The position numbers and the translations under genes are program-made. A stretch of 64,000 nt of DNA from Pseudomonas putida NBRC 14164 (lineage in GTDB: Bacteria > Pseudomonadota > Gammaproteobacteria > Pseudomonadales > Pseudomonadaceae): positions 1,296,501 to 1,360,500 of the forward strand of contig NC_021505.1 of NCBI RefSeq assembly GCF_000412675.1, written 5' to 3'. Positions 17,510 to 28,404 of this stretch are shown one piece after another. Each line of letters opens with the position of its first letter. Positions within the stretch are counted from its first letter, which is position 1. The notes under the pieces are model-generated. The model made no database searches, was not told the origin of the DNA, and worked only from the letters and a program-made list of their open reading frames with translations.

Positions 17510-19420
17510 ATGGTTCAGGCAAGCAGTCACGCCGAGGGCGGGCACGCGGGGAAGCAGGGGGCGGCGCGGTCGCTGGGCCTGCTCGTGGCGGCGGTCGGGG
17601 TGGTTTATGGCGATATTGGCACCAGCCCGTTGTATACCCTCAAGGAAGTCTTCACCGGCGGCTACGGGGTGCCGGTCAACCATGATGGCGTGCTGGGGAT
17701 CCTGTCGCTGATCCTGTGGTCGCTGTTGTGGGTGGTGTCGTTCAAGTATGTGATGTTCATCCTGCGCGCCGACAACCAGGGCGAGGGTGGCACCATGGCG
17801 CTGACCGCGCTGGCGCGGCGGGCTACGGCCGCCTACCCGCGGTTGCGTACGCTGATGGTGATCTGCGGTTTGATCGGCGCTTCGCTGTTCTATGGCGACA
17901 GCATGATCACCCCGGCGGTATCGGTGCTCTCGGCCGTGGAGGGCATGGGCCTGGCGTTTGACGGAATCGACCACTGGGTGGTGCCGATTTCGCTGGTGGT
18001 GCTGGTGGCGCTGTTCCTGGCGCAGAAGCACGGCACCGAGAAAATCGGCAAGCTGTTCGGCCCGATCATGGTCACCTGGTTCGTGGTGCTGGGCGCATTG
18101 GGCGTGCACGGTATCTCACAGAGCCCGGAAGTGCTCAAGGCCTTCAACCCGGGCTGGGCGGTGAACTTCTTCGTGGTTCACCCAGGCATGGGCGTCGCCA
18201 TCCTCGGTGCCGTGGTGCTGGCGCTGACCGGTGCCGAGGCGCTGTATGCCGACATGGGCCATTTTGGCCGCAAGCCGATCGCCCGGGCCTGGTTCATCCT
18301 GGTGCTGCCCGCGTTGGTGCTCAACTATTTCGGCCAGGGTGCACTGCTGCTGCAAAACCCGGAGGCGGCCCGCAACCCCTTCTATCTGCTGGCGCCGAGC
18401 TGGGCGCTGCTGCCGTTGGTCGGGTTGGCCACAATGGCCACTGTGATCGCCTCGCAGGCGGTCATTTCCGGGGCCTTTTCCCTGACCCGCCAGGCCATCC
18501 AGCTGGGTTACATTCCGCGCATGCAGATCCAGCACACCTCCAGCGACGAGCAGGGGCAGATCTACATTGGCGCCGTGAACTGGACGCTGATGGTGGGCGT
18601 GGTGCTGCTGGTGATCGGCTTCGAGTCGTCCGGCGCCCTGGCGGCGGCCTACGGCGTGGCGGTAACCGGCACCATGCTGATGACCACCATTCTGGTGTCG
18701 GCGGTGATGCTGCTGTTGTGGAAGTGGCCGCCGGTGCTGGCAGTACCGATCCTGGTGGGCTTCCTGTTTGTGGATGGGCTGTTCTTCGCCGCCAACGTGC
18801 CGAAAATCGTCCAAGGCGGTGCCTTCCCGGTGCTGGCTGGCGGTGTGCTGTTCCTGCTGATGAGCACCTGGAAGCGCGGCAAGCAGATCCTGGTGGAGCG
18901 CATTGACGAAGGTGCGCTGCCATTGCCGCTGTTCATCAGCAGTATCCGCATTCAGCCGCCGCACCGGGTCGAAGGGACGGCGGTGTTCCTCACTGCCCGG
19001 TCGGATGCCGTGCCCCACGCCTTGTTGCACAACATGCTGCATAACCAGGTGCTGCACAGCCAGGTGGTGTTGCTGACTGTGGTCAGCGAGGACCGGCCGC
19101 GGGTACCGGAGCAGGAGCGCTTCGAGGTGGAGGCTTATGGTGACGGGTTCTTCCGAGTGCTGTTGCACTTTGGCTTCATGGACGAGCCCGACGTGCCGGC
19201 GGCATTGAGGCTGTGCCATCTGGACGATCTGGACTTCACCCCGATGCGCACCACTTACTTCCTCAGCCGCGAGACGGTAATCGCGTCGCGGCTGGAGGGG
19301 ATGTCGCGCTGGCGGGGCAACCTGTTCGCGTTCTTGCTGAAGAATGCCAACGGGAATCTGCGCTTCTTCAACCTGCCGCTGAACCGGGTGATCGAACTGG
19401 GGACCCAGGTCGAGATCTGA
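17510..19420 (+). CDS. kup: Low-affinity potassium transporter Kup
   Basis: A 636-residue inner-membrane K+ transporter of the HAK/KUP/KT family. The first helices contain the signature [18 protein letters not shown]; about twelve hydrophobic segments run to residue 450, followed by a soluble C-terminal domain. The ATG at 17510 gives the usual length; a GTG at 17468 would add 14 residues of unlikely sequence. The upstream gap to rimO (236 bases) holds a GGCGC-TTTTTG-GCGCC hairpin near 17330 but no clear operator. Confidence 0.93.
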   Translation: MVQASSHAEGGHAGKQGAARSLGLLVAAVGVVYGDIGTSPLYTLKEVFTGGYGVPVNHDGVLGILSLILWSLLWVVSFKYVMFILRADNQGEGGTMALTALARRATAAYPRLRTLMVICGLIGASLFYGDSMITPAVSVLSAVEGMGLAFDGIDHWVVPISLVVLVALFLAQKHGTEKIGKLFGPIMVTWFVVLGALGVHGISQSPEVLKAFNPGWAVNFFVVHPGMGVAILGAVVLALTGAEALYADMGHFGRKPIARAWFILVLPALVLNYFGQGALLLQNPEAARNPFYLLAPSWALLPLVGLATMATVIASQAVISGAFSLTRQAIQLGYIPRMQIQHTSSDEQGQIYIGAVNWTLMVGVVLLVIGFESSGALAAAYGVAVTGTMLMTTILVSAVMLLLWKWPPVLAVPILVGFLFVDGLFFAANVPKIVQGGAFPVLAGGVLFLLMSTWKRGKQILVERIDEGALPLPLFISSIRIQPPHRVEGTAVFLTARSDAVPHALLHNMLHNQVLHSQVVLLTVVSEDRPRVPEQERFEVEAYGDGFFRVLLHFGFMDEPDVPAALRLCHLDDLDFTPMRTTYFLSRETVIASRLEGMSRWRGNLFAFLLKNANGNLRFFNLPLNRVIELGTQVEI

Positions 19421-19427
19421 TTGCCAA

Positions 19428-19546
19428 GGGCTGCTATGCAGCCCATCGCCGGCAAGCCAGGCTCCCACAGGGAGAGCACAATGGTGGAGATGTGCGCAGT
19501 AGATGTGGGAGCCTGGCTTGCCGGCGATGGGCCGCAAAGCGGCCCC
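19428..19546. repeat. REP pair (inverted), ATCGCCGGCAAGCCAGGCTCCCACA type
   Basis: Two inverted copies of the ATCGCCGGCAAGCC type with flanking GC hairpins (GGGCTGCTATGCAGCCC and GGGCCGCAAAGCGGCCCC) lie between the converging kup and VirJ-type genes and probably serve as their terminator. Confidence 0.8.
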
Positions 19547-19554
19547 AATCATTA

Positions 19555-20847
19555 TCAGTTCTGTTCGGCGACGCTGGACTTGCCCTGGCGTGTCTCGATC
19601 TCACCAATCAAGCGCTTGGCCAGCGCCGGGTAGTTCTCATCAAAGTGGTGCCCCCCAGGCAGCTTCAGGCGCTCACCCACCGCGGTCTTTTCGGTGCAAC
19701 CGCTTTCGTCGGTCTCTTCCACGCCATACACGCACACCACCTTGGCGGCCGGCAGCCTGGCCATTTCCGGACCGGTTGGGGCCTCCTGGCCTTCCTTGCC
19801 CAGCCAGCCCTCGACCTCGATCTCGAAGCTGCCGCTGCGGGCAAAGGCCAGCAGCATCACCGCGTCGATGCGTTGCTGGTCCTCCACCGGCAGGCGGTTG
19901 TAGATTGCCGGCAGCACATCGGCACCGAACGAATAGCCAGTCAGTACAAAGCGCTTGGTACCCCACTTCTGCCGGTAATGTTGCATCAGCTCGGACAGGT
20001 CGGCCGCACTTTGCTCCGGGGTCTTGTGCTGCCAGTAATAGCGCAGGGTGTCGATACCCACCACCGGGTAGCCCAGCTTGGCCATTTCCCCGGCGACATC
20101 GCGGTCCAGGTCACGCCAGCCGCCGTCACCGGAGAGGAACAGGGTGACTGTGTCGGTTGTCTGCCCGGCCGGCACTTCTACCACGGGGATAGCCAGGGCG
20201 TTGCCATCGTGGCCTACCAGCGCTTGGGTCAGCTGGGCCTTGAGCACTTGTGGCAAGTGGATGTCGTAGTCACTGATGCTGGTTTCGGCATTGGCCTGGT
20301 CGCGTACGAACGCGGCACTGGCGTCATCCGGGTTGTCGTTCCAGGCGACGTTCCAGTGGCCATGGGCAGCCGCTTTGGGCAGCGGTGCCTGGCAGCCGGG
20401 TTGCTCGACGGTGAAGTCCACGGAAATTGCCCGGGCCTTGTCGTCGTTCTGGCTGGCCAGCCAGCGCCAGGCCTGGGCGGCGCCAGGGCCGATACCAGCG
20501 ACCAATGTCGGCTTGTCGGACAGCTCGGCCAGGGCCTGGTCCATGACCTGTTGCTGCTTGCTGCAGTCGTTAGGCGGCAAAACCACCTGCACCAGCTGGG
20601 CTTCACCGGCCTGGCTCAGGTCGAGCAACTGCTTGTCCGTCAGCGCCTGATCCTGTGGCACACCGATGGCCACCCGGGCCTTGGGGTGCACGCCCGGGGT
20701 CACGCGGGTGATGCTGGCGCCATTGCTGCTCAATTGCTCCAGGCGCGCCTCGGGGGCCGGGCGCGTCCACAGCCAGAATGCCAGCACCCCTCCCAGGGCG
20801 GCCAGCAGCAGAGGAACCAGCAGGTACAGCCAAAAGCGTCGGGTCAT
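19555..20847 (-). CDS. VirJ/AcvB-family hydrolase, probable aminoacyl-phosphatidylglycerol hydrolase
   Basis: A 430-residue protein with an N-terminal signal anchor (FWLYLLVPLLLAALGGVLAF) and a VirJ-type alpha/beta hydrolase domain: nucleophile Ser in LTGYSFGADVLP, LFLSGDGGWRDLD near the oxyanion site and His in LPGGHHFDENY. It overlaps mprF (ATGA). In P. aeruginosa the equivalent pair is the alanyl-phosphatidylglycerol synthase and a periplasmic hydrolase that removes the alanine (PA0920/PA0919), so the same role is inferred here. The start is set by the overlap; the frame extends upstream only inside mprF. Confidence 0.82.
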   Translation of the reverse strand: MTRRFWLYLLVPLLLAALGGVLAFWLWTRPAPEARLEQLSSNGASITRVTPGVHPKARVAIGVPQDQALTDKQLLDLSQAGEAQLVQVVLPPNDCSKQQQVMDQALAELSDKPTLVAGIGPGAAQAWRWLASQNDDKARAISVDFTVEQPGCQAPLPKAAAHGHWNVAWNDNPDDASAAFVRDQANAETSISDYDIHLPQVLKAQLTQALVGHDGNALAIPVVEVPAGQTTDTVTLFLSGDGGWRDLDRDVAGEMAKLGYPVVGIDTLRYYWQHKTPEQSAADLSELMQHYRQKWGTKRFVLTGYSFGADVLPAIYNRLPVEDQQRIDAVMLLAFARSGSFEIEVEGWLGKEGQEAPTGPEMARLPAAKVVCVYGVEETDESGCTEKTAVGERLKLPGGHHFDENYPALAKRLIGEIETRQGKSSVAEQN

Positions 20848-23489
20848 CAACGTTTCACCAATCCAGTCAGGCCGCCTGCAATCAGGGCGGCAGTATCGGC
20901 CAGTGCCACAAGCGGGTCGAGCCCGGCCGGCACGGCCATGTAGCGGGGTTCCCAATCCGGTTGGAATTTGTCCTTGAAGCGTCGAAGCCCCTGGAAGTTG
21001 TAAAGCTGTTCGCCACGGCGGAACACCATCGAGCCCAGGCGCTGGGTCAGGGGCGCGCCACGCCGCGGCTGCAGGCCTGAAAGCGGCACCATGCCCAGGC
21101 TGAAGCGGGAATACTCATGGCTTTTGTAGTGCAGGATCAGGCCGATCATCATGAACTCCATGGTCAGCTTCGGTGCCTCGGGGTGTGCACGCATCAGGTC
21201 GAGGCTGGCCAGCTCGTTGCTGTGGGTCTCCAGCAGATTGGCGAACGCCACCGGCCGGCCCTGGAAGCGGATCAGGGCGATGCGGAAATGCTGCAGGTAC
21301 TCCGGGCTAAAGCGCCCCAGCGAAAAGCCTTTTTCGCGCACGTTTTTACCGTCGAGCCAGGCATCGGAAATTTCCTTCAGCTCTGCCAGCGGGGCGTGGC
21401 CAGGTTCGTGAATTTCCAGGCTCAGGCCGTCGCGGCCACCGCGGTTCCACGTGTAGCGCAGGTCCTTCATCTCTTTGCCCTTGGCTTCGAGGTCGAAGCG
21501 GCGCAAGTCCACCCGGGCTTCTTCGCCCAGCTTCAGTGCGGTCAGGCCAATGTCCATATAGAACGGCAGGTTTTCGGCGCGCACCTGGTAGAACACTGGC
21601 CGGGCGTGGTGCAGGTCGCACAGGTCACGGAACTGCCAGATCATTTCGGCGCGTTCCTGGGCCGGGCCGATCGGGTCGTACAGGGCCACTAGGCTACGGC
21701 CGCGACGGGCGTACATAAGGAAGGCATTGTCGCGTGGGTGAAACAGCAACGCCTTGTCGCCGGTCAGGGCCAGGCCGCCGTCGGGCTGGTCGGAGGCCAG
21801 CAGGATACGGTTGGCGCGCTGCAGTTCTTCGTCGTCGGGCAGGTGGATCACCGGCGGCGCGGTGCGCAGCAGCCAGGTCAGCGCCAAGGCAGCCAGCAGC
21901 AAGGCGCTGCCCATGGCGGCGCGCAGGCCGCGCGGGGCATCAGCGTCGAGGGTGAACTGCCACCACAGCTGATGGCTGTAGGGCACATCCTGGTAGGCAA
22001 ACAACAACAGCCACACCGATGCGCCGACCGCACAGGCACTGGCCACCAGGAACACTGGCGAAAATGGCAGCTCCAGCAGGCGGCTGGGGCGGTAGAACGA
22101 GCGACGGAACAGGGCTAGCAGGGCCGCGGTGAAGGTCAGCAGGCAAGCCTCTTCCCAGTCAAAGCCCTTGAGCAGCGACAGCAGGGCACCGACCAGGAGC
22201 AGCACGGTGGTCAGCAGCCAGGCCGCGGACAGCCGCCGGCGCAGGCCTTGGGCCAGCAACAGGCACAGCACGCCGATCAGGCTCGCGCCAAAGTGCGAGG
22301 CATCGATCAGCCGGTGCGGCACCAGGAAGCCCATGTGCTCGAGGCGCGTGTCGATCTCGGGCGTGACGCCGGAAAACAGCAGCACCACCCCAGACAGGAA
22401 TACCATTATCGACAGGATGGGGGCGGCCATCCCGGAGGCGGCCTTGATGGCCTGCTGGGCGAACAGCAGGCGCCGGGCTTCATTGGCCAGCAGCAGTACG
22501 CAGGCCAGCAGCAGGGGCAGCACCACATAGATCAGCCGGTACAGCAGCAGGGCGGCCGCCAGCGGCGCGGCACCCAGCTGGTCGGCAAAGGCCGCCAGCA
22601 GGATGGCTTCGAACACCCCGACGCCGCCCGGTACGTGGCTGAGCACGCCTGCGGCCAGGGCCAGCAGGTACACCAGCACAAACGCGCCAAAGGGTGGTGC
22701 TTCAGGCAGCAGCAGATACAGTACGGTGGCGGCCGCTGCCACATCCAGCGCGGTAATCAGCAATTGCAGGGCGGCCAGGCGCCCGCCCGGCAGCCGCAGT
22801 GTACGGCGGCCCAGTTGCACCAGCAGGTTATTGGCCAGCGGTTGTTCGGCCAAGCGCCGGCGGTACAGGCCGAACACCAGCAGGGCGGACGCCACCAGCA
22901 CGGCGGCGGCGATACCTGCCAGCAGGCCAGGCGCCAACCCCAGTGCGGTCGAGGCTGCCGGCAGGTCGCTCAAGGTTGCCAAGGCGGCGAGGGGGGGCAG
23001 CGCGCAGCCCAGCGACAGGCTGGCAAACACGGTCATGCGTGCGACTTCGCCAGCGCCCAGCCCCTGGCGTGCATACAGGCGGTAGCGCACCGAGCCACCC
23101 GAAAGCATCGACAGCCCGATGGCGTTGCCAATGGCAAAGGCGCTGAAGCCGCCAAGCACCAGGCTGCGTGCCGGCAGTTTCACGCCGGCATAGCGGCTGG
23201 CCGACCACTCGTAACCCAGCAGGATCACGAAGCCGATTACGGTCGCCAGCAATGCACCCAGCACTGACTGGGCCGGTACGCTGAGCATGGCATCGTGCAA
23301 GGCATAGATGTCCAGCTCGCTCAGCAGGTGGCGGCAGGCAATCAACGCCATGGTGAACAGCACCAGGGTCACTGCCAGGCCGATGGGCTGGCGGTAGCGG
23401 CTCACGCGTTCGAGCAAGGGCAGACGCTGCACGGCACCGGGTAGCGCCGAGGCCAGTGGCACCGGAGGTTCGGGGTTGTGAGAAGTCAT
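20847..23489 (-). CDS. mprF: Phosphatidylglycerol aminoacyltransferase/flippase MprF
   Basis: An 880-residue membrane enzyme. About 14 hydrophobic segments (residues 35-540) form the flippase part, with the early YRLYARQGLGAGEVARMTVF motif. The C-terminal part (about 550-870) is the DUF2156 GNAT-like synthase that takes an aminoacyl group from tRNA; GKNVREKGFSLGRF and HPEAPKLTMEFMMIGL are family-like. Pseudomonas enzymes make alanyl- rather than lysyl-phosphatidylglycerol, lowering surface charge and raising resistance to cationic peptides. That substrate is inferred from the genus. Confidence 0.9.
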   Translation of the reverse strand: MTSHNPEPPVPLASALPGAVQRLPLLERVSRYRQPIGLAVTLVLFTMALIACRHLLSELDIYALHDAMLSVPAQSVLGALLATVIGFVILLGYEWSASRYAGVKLPARSLVLGGFSAFAIGNAIGLSMLSGGSVRYRLYARQGLGAGEVARMTVFASLSLGCALPPLAALATLSDLPAASTALGLAPGLLAGIAAAVLVASALLVFGLYRRRLAEQPLANNLLVQLGRRTLRLPGGRLAALQLLITALDVAAAATVLYLLLPEAPPFGAFVLVYLLALAAGVLSHVPGGVGVFEAILLAAFADQLGAAPLAAALLLYRLIYVVLPLLLACVLLLANEARRLLFAQQAIKAASGMAAPILSIMVFLSGVVLLFSGVTPEIDTRLEHMGFLVPHRLIDASHFGASLIGVLCLLLAQGLRRRLSAAWLLTTVLLLVGALLSLLKGFDWEEACLLTFTAALLALFRRSFYRPSRLLELPFSPVFLVASACAVGASVWLLLFAYQDVPYSHQLWWQFTLDADAPRGLRAAMGSALLLAALALTWLLRTAPPVIHLPDDEELQRANRILLASDQPDGGLALTGDKALLFHPRDNAFLMYARRGRSLVALYDPIGPAQERAEMIWQFRDLCDLHHARPVFYQVRAENLPFYMDIGLTALKLGEEARVDLRRFDLEAKGKEMKDLRYTWNRGGRDGLSLEIHEPGHAPLAELKEISDAWLDGKNVREKGFSLGRFSPEYLQHFRIALIRFQGRPVAFANLLETHSNELASLDLMRAHPEAPKLTMEFMMIGLILHYKSHEYSRFSLGMVPLSGLQPRRGAPLTQRLGSMVFRRGEQLYNFQGLRRFKDKFQPDWEPRYMAVPAGLDPLVALADTAALIAGGLTGLVKR

Positions 23490-23701
23490 GGGTTGCCTCG
23501 GGCATGCAGCGCGAGGTTGAGGGGAGGTACGGCCAAGTTAAAGTCCCTTAAGAAAACGTATCCAATGTTACTCCGGCCTCAGGCGCTTTCAGCGGCTTGG
23601 CAGGGTTAAAGATAGTTCATCCTGGGCACGATGCCTCAAGCCTGCGTGTTGGCTGGAGGGCGGGGAAAATTGATGCGACGAAAAGCAGGAAGGGCAGAAG
23701 C

Positions 23702-23740
23702 AACAAACCCCGCGCTGCTGTTAAACAGGCGGGGTTTGTT
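23702..23740 (-). terminator. Terminator of first tRNA-fMet unit
   Basis: A 12-bp perfect stem (AACAAACCCCGC with GCGGGGTTTGTT) lies just downstream of the tRNA at 23751-23827, read leftwards. Confidence 0.8.
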
Positions 23741-23750
23741 CTGACGAATA

Positions 23751-23827
<77 letters not shown>

Positions 23828-23839
23828 TCAGTGGGGCGG

Positions 23840-23867
23840 ATTCTACAGCGTGTGGTTTGTATGTCAA
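23840..23867 (-). promoter_or_regulatory. Promoter of tRNA-fMet copy 1
   Basis: Minus-strand TTGACA (23862-23867), 16 bases, TAGAAT (23840-23845). A GC-rich discriminator follows, as for stable RNA genes. Confidence 0.8.
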
Positions 23868-23922
23868 GCGCTAAGCTTTGATTTGTCGATGTTTTTCCGA
23901 TGGCAGTTTCAGTGGACAAAGA

Positions 23923-23952
23923 AAAAGGCCACTGCGTTAACAGTGGCCTTTT
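23923..23952 (-). terminator. Terminator of second tRNA-fMet unit
   Basis: AAAAGGCCACTG (23923-23934) pairs with CAGTGGCCTTTT (23941-23952); almost the same hairpin recurs at 24134-24163. Confidence 0.8.
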
Positions 23953-23960
23953 CTTGAACT

Positions 23961-24037
<77 letters not shown>

Positions 24038-24049
24038 TCTGTGGGGCGC

Positions 24050-24077
24050 ATTCTACAGTTTGCTGAGGGTGTGTCAA
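24050..24077 (-). promoter_or_regulatory. Promoter of tRNA-fMet copy 2
   Basis: Minus-strand TTGACA (24072-24077), 16 bases, TAGAAT (24050-24055). Confidence 0.8.
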
Positions 24078-24133
24078 GCGCTAAGCTTTGATTTATCAAA
24101 GGTTTTTCGGTTTTACTTTTTCGAAGGCAAAGA

Positions 24134-24163
24134 AAAAGGCCACTGTATGAACAGTGGCCTTTT
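24134..24163 (-). terminator. Terminator of third tRNA-fMet unit
   Basis: AAAAGGCCACTGT (24134-24146) pairs with ACAGTGGCCTTTT (24151-24163). Confidence 0.8.
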
Positions 24164-24171
24164 CTTGAATC

Positions 24172-24248
<77 letters not shown>

Positions 24249-24261
24249 CCTGTGAGATCGA

Positions 24262-24289
24262 ATTCTACGGATTTACGCCACAGTGTCAA
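24262..24289 (-). promoter_or_regulatory. Promoter of tRNA-fMet copy 3
   Basis: Minus-strand TTGACA (24284-24289), 16 bases, TAGAAT (24262-24267). Confidence 0.8.
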
Positions 24290-24431
24290 GCAGTTTCATT
24301 GAAAAACCCTTTTTTGTTCAAACCCTTAGCGCTCGTCAGCAGCAAGCGGCTCAGGCGTGACGGGGCTTTCAGGCAGATTGTCGGGTGATGCAGCGGGTGA
24401 GGTGTTTCAGGCAGGTCGCATGCGATACTAT

Positions 24432-24447
24432 CTGTATGAATTTACAG
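24432..24447 (+). promoter_or_regulatory. LexA box of dinB
   Basis: CTGTATGAATTTACAG fits CTGT-N8-ACAG. It directly follows a -10 candidate TACTAT (24426-24431) and ends 15 bases before the dinB start, so LexA binding would block transcription. Confidence 0.85.
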
Positions 24448-24462
24448 TGCTGACGGCCATCC

Positions 24463-25527
24463 ATGTCCTTGCGCAAGATCATCCACGTCGACTGCGATTG
24501 CTTCTACGCCGCGATCGAGATGCGTGACGACCCCCGCTTGGCCGGGCGGCCCATGGCGGTTGGGGGCTCGCCTGAGCACCGTGGGGTGATCGCTACCTGC
24601 AACTATGAAGCGCGTGCCTATGGTGTGCGCTCGGCCATGTCGTCACGGCATGCACTGAAGCTGTGCCCCGACCTGTTGATCGTCAAGCCGCGCTTCGAGG
24701 CCTACCGTGAGGCCTCGCGGGAAATCCATGCGATCTTCCGCGACTACACCGAGCTGATCGAGCCTTTATCGCTGGACGAAGCCTACCTGGATGTAAGTGA
24801 CAGCCAGTGGTATTCGGGCAGTGCCACGCGCATCGCCGAGGATATCCGCCGGCGTGTCGCCCGCACACTGCATATCACCGTGTCGGCGGGCGTTGCGCCA
24901 AACAAGTTCCTGGCCAAGATTGCCAGTGACTGGCGCAAGCCCAACGGGCTGTTCGTGATTACCCCGGGCGAGGTCGAGGCCTTTGTCGCCGCCTTGCCGG
25001 TGGCCAGGCTGCATGGGGTGGGCAAGGTGACGGCAGATAAACTGACGCGGCTGGGCATCGAAACCTGCCTTGACCTGCGTGAATGGTCGCGCCTGGCACT
25101 GGTGCGTGAGTTTGGCAGCTTTGGCGAGCGTTTGTGGGGGCTGGCGCGGGGTGTAGATGAGCGTGCAGTACACAATGACAGCCGCAGGCAGTCGGTCAGT
25201 GTGGAAAACACTTACGACACCGACCTGCCGGACCTGGCCAGTTGCCTGGCGCGGTTACCCGAGCTGCTGGAGAGCCTGAACGAGCGCATCGCCCGTATGG
25301 ACAGCAGTTATCGGCCGGACAAGCCGTTCGTCAAGGTCAAGTTCCATGACTTCAGCCAGACCACGATGGAGCAGGCAGGGGCCGGGCGGGACCTTGAAAG
25401 TTATCGACAGCTTCTGGGGCAGGCGTTCGCCCGGGGTGGCAAGCCGGTGCGCTTGCTGGGGGTAGGGGTGAGGTTGCGCGATTTGCGCGGAGCGCATGAG
25501 CAGTTGGAGCTGTTTACGCCTGAATGA
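24463..25527 (+). CDS. dinB: DNA polymerase IV (DinB)
   Basis: A 354-residue Y-family translesion polymerase. Catalytic acidic residues lie in IIHVDCDCFYAAIEMRDDP and in PLSLDEAYLDVSD; VSAGVAPNKFLAKIASD and the helix-hairpin-helix part LHGVGKVTADKLTRLGI follow in the usual order, and the little-finger domain ends the protein. The C-terminal LELFTPE is probably the beta-clamp binding motif. A LexA box precedes it, so it belongs to the SOS response. Confidence 0.95.
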   Translation: MSLRKIIHVDCDCFYAAIEMRDDPRLAGRPMAVGGSPEHRGVIATCNYEARAYGVRSAMSSRHALKLCPDLLIVKPRFEAYREASREIHAIFRDYTELIEPLSLDEAYLDVSDSQWYSGSATRIAEDIRRRVARTLHITVSAGVAPNKFLAKIASDWRKPNGLFVITPGEVEAFVAALPVARLHGVGKVTADKLTRLGIETCLDLREWSRLALVREFGSFGERLWGLARGVDERAVHNDSRRQSVSVENTYDTDLPDLASCLARLPELLESLNERIARMDSSYRPDKPFVKVKFHDFSQTTMEQAGAGRDLESYRQLLGQAFARGGKPVRLLGVGVRLRDLRGAHEQLELFTPE

Positions 25528-25528
25528 A

Positions 25529-25551
25529 AAGGGGCCGCATAGCGGCCCCTT
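25529..25551. terminator. Bidirectional terminator after dinB
   Basis: GGGGCCGC and GCGGCCCC face each other across ATA, flanked by A and T runs; it serves dinB and the converging lipoprotein gene. Confidence 0.75.
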
Positions 25552-25554
25552 CTT

Positions 25555-26514
25555 TTACTGCACGCCCGGATCTGCCACCAACCGGCCAGTGGCCTTGGTC
25601 AGCGATTGCAGAAATTCCTGCTGCAGCTCCGGATCGTTGCGAGTCAGCTCGATCAGGCTTTGTTCCATTTCACTGGCTTCTTCTTCAAGGCCCAGCTCCG
25701 ACAGACGCTTCACCCGATGTACCCACTGGCCGACATCATCATCTTCGAGGTCGTCGAAGATCAGCTCGTGGGCTTCGAGCAGCTTGTTGCGCAAGGTGGC
25801 GCTGACCAGCAGGCTGGCATCACCCCGCACCGCGTTGTCCTCGTCGAGTACCTGAAGGTGCAGGGTGCCGACGTGGTTGAGATTCTGCTCGGAGAACGGG
25901 CTGTCGAGCAGGTTCAGGCGCAGCACGCCGTTCCTGTCGGTGGTCAGCTCGTGGGTCATCTTGCCGGCTTTGACCTCGACGAGGCGTTCGCTCCAGGGCA
26001 CGCTGGTCGATTCCTCGCGCTTGCCTTTCTGCACTTCGCTGATCCCGGCCAGGTTCTGCTGGGCACGCCCGTTGGACGGCACGTTCATGAACGGGTTGAG
26101 TCCGTCCACGCCATAGCTCAGCCAGTCATGGGTGATGCTTTCCGGCAGGTTGCCCAAAGCGAAGACGTTGACCACGTTGGCGCCGACGCCCGCTACCACG
26201 GCCACTGCACCCAGCGGGATCTCGTAGACCTCCCGCCAGGGCTGGTAAGGCGTGTAGCGGTCATAGCGACGGGTGACTTCGAACTCGGTGACTTCGAAGC
26301 GCTTTTGCTCATGCACGCGCACACGTCGTTGCGGCAGCTCCATCACCTTCGGCTCGCCGACATCGATCTGCAGGGTGTGCTCGAGCAATTTGCGCTCGAC
26401 GCGCTCCTCGTGGTCACTGCGCTGGGACATCTGGTTGGCGCAGCCGCTGACGAGCAGGGCGCCGCACAGTGCGGCGCCCCCCAGGGTAAAGGTACTTCGC
26501 TTGAACATGATCAC
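25555..26514 (-). CDS. Predicted lipoprotein of unknown function
   Basis: A 319-residue protein with a type II signal peptide; the lipobox is LVSGC (Cys near residue 25). The body is charged and mostly soluble, with a short hydrophobic stretch near 100-120 (IPLGAVAVVAGVGANVVNVF) and a Glu/Asp-rich C terminus. I recognise no catalytic motif. The start is ATG at 26514 or 26508. The gene follows proS on the same strand after 14 bases, so the two may be cotranscribed. Confidence 0.8.
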   Translation of the reverse strand: MIMFKRSTFTLGGAALCGALLVSGCANQMSQRSDHEERVERKLLEHTLQIDVGEPKVMELPQRRVRVHEQKRFEVTEFEVTRRYDRYTPYQPWREVYEIPLGAVAVVAGVGANVVNVFALGNLPESITHDWLSYGVDGLNPFMNVPSNGRAQQNLAGISEVQKGKREESTSVPWSERLVEVKAGKMTHELTTDRNGVLRLNLLDSPFSEQNLNHVGTLHLQVLDEDNAVRGDASLLVSATLRNKLLEAHELIFDDLEDDDVGQWVHRVKRLSELGLEEEASEMEQSLIELTRNDPELQQEFLQSLTKATGRLVADPGVQ

Positions 26515-26528
26515 TCGTGCATTGGTTA

Positions 26529-28244
<1,716 letters not shown>

Positions 28245-28348
28245 GGTTAGCCGTGTCGATTGCCTAAGACGTTGAAATAGCCCCGCATTGTACGGGGGCG
28301 AAACGAAGGCGTACAGGATGCCCCAGGGCGGGCCGCTTGTCAGCCAAG

Positions 28349-28378
28349 AAAAAGCCCGGCGAGATCGCCGGGCTTTTT
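28349..28378 (-). terminator. Terminator of the OprD-family porin gene
   Basis: AAGCCCGGCGA and TCGCCGGGCTT form a stem with A and T tracts on either side, 27 bases past the porin stop in the minus direction. Confidence 0.8.
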
Positions 28379-28404
28379 CAGGTGCGGGGCACTGCAAGCC
28401 AGGC

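Noticed and set aside
23490..23700. A small gene between mprF and the tRNA cluster
   Set aside because: The only open frame (23597-23794) runs through the terminator and into the tRNA, so it is not coding.
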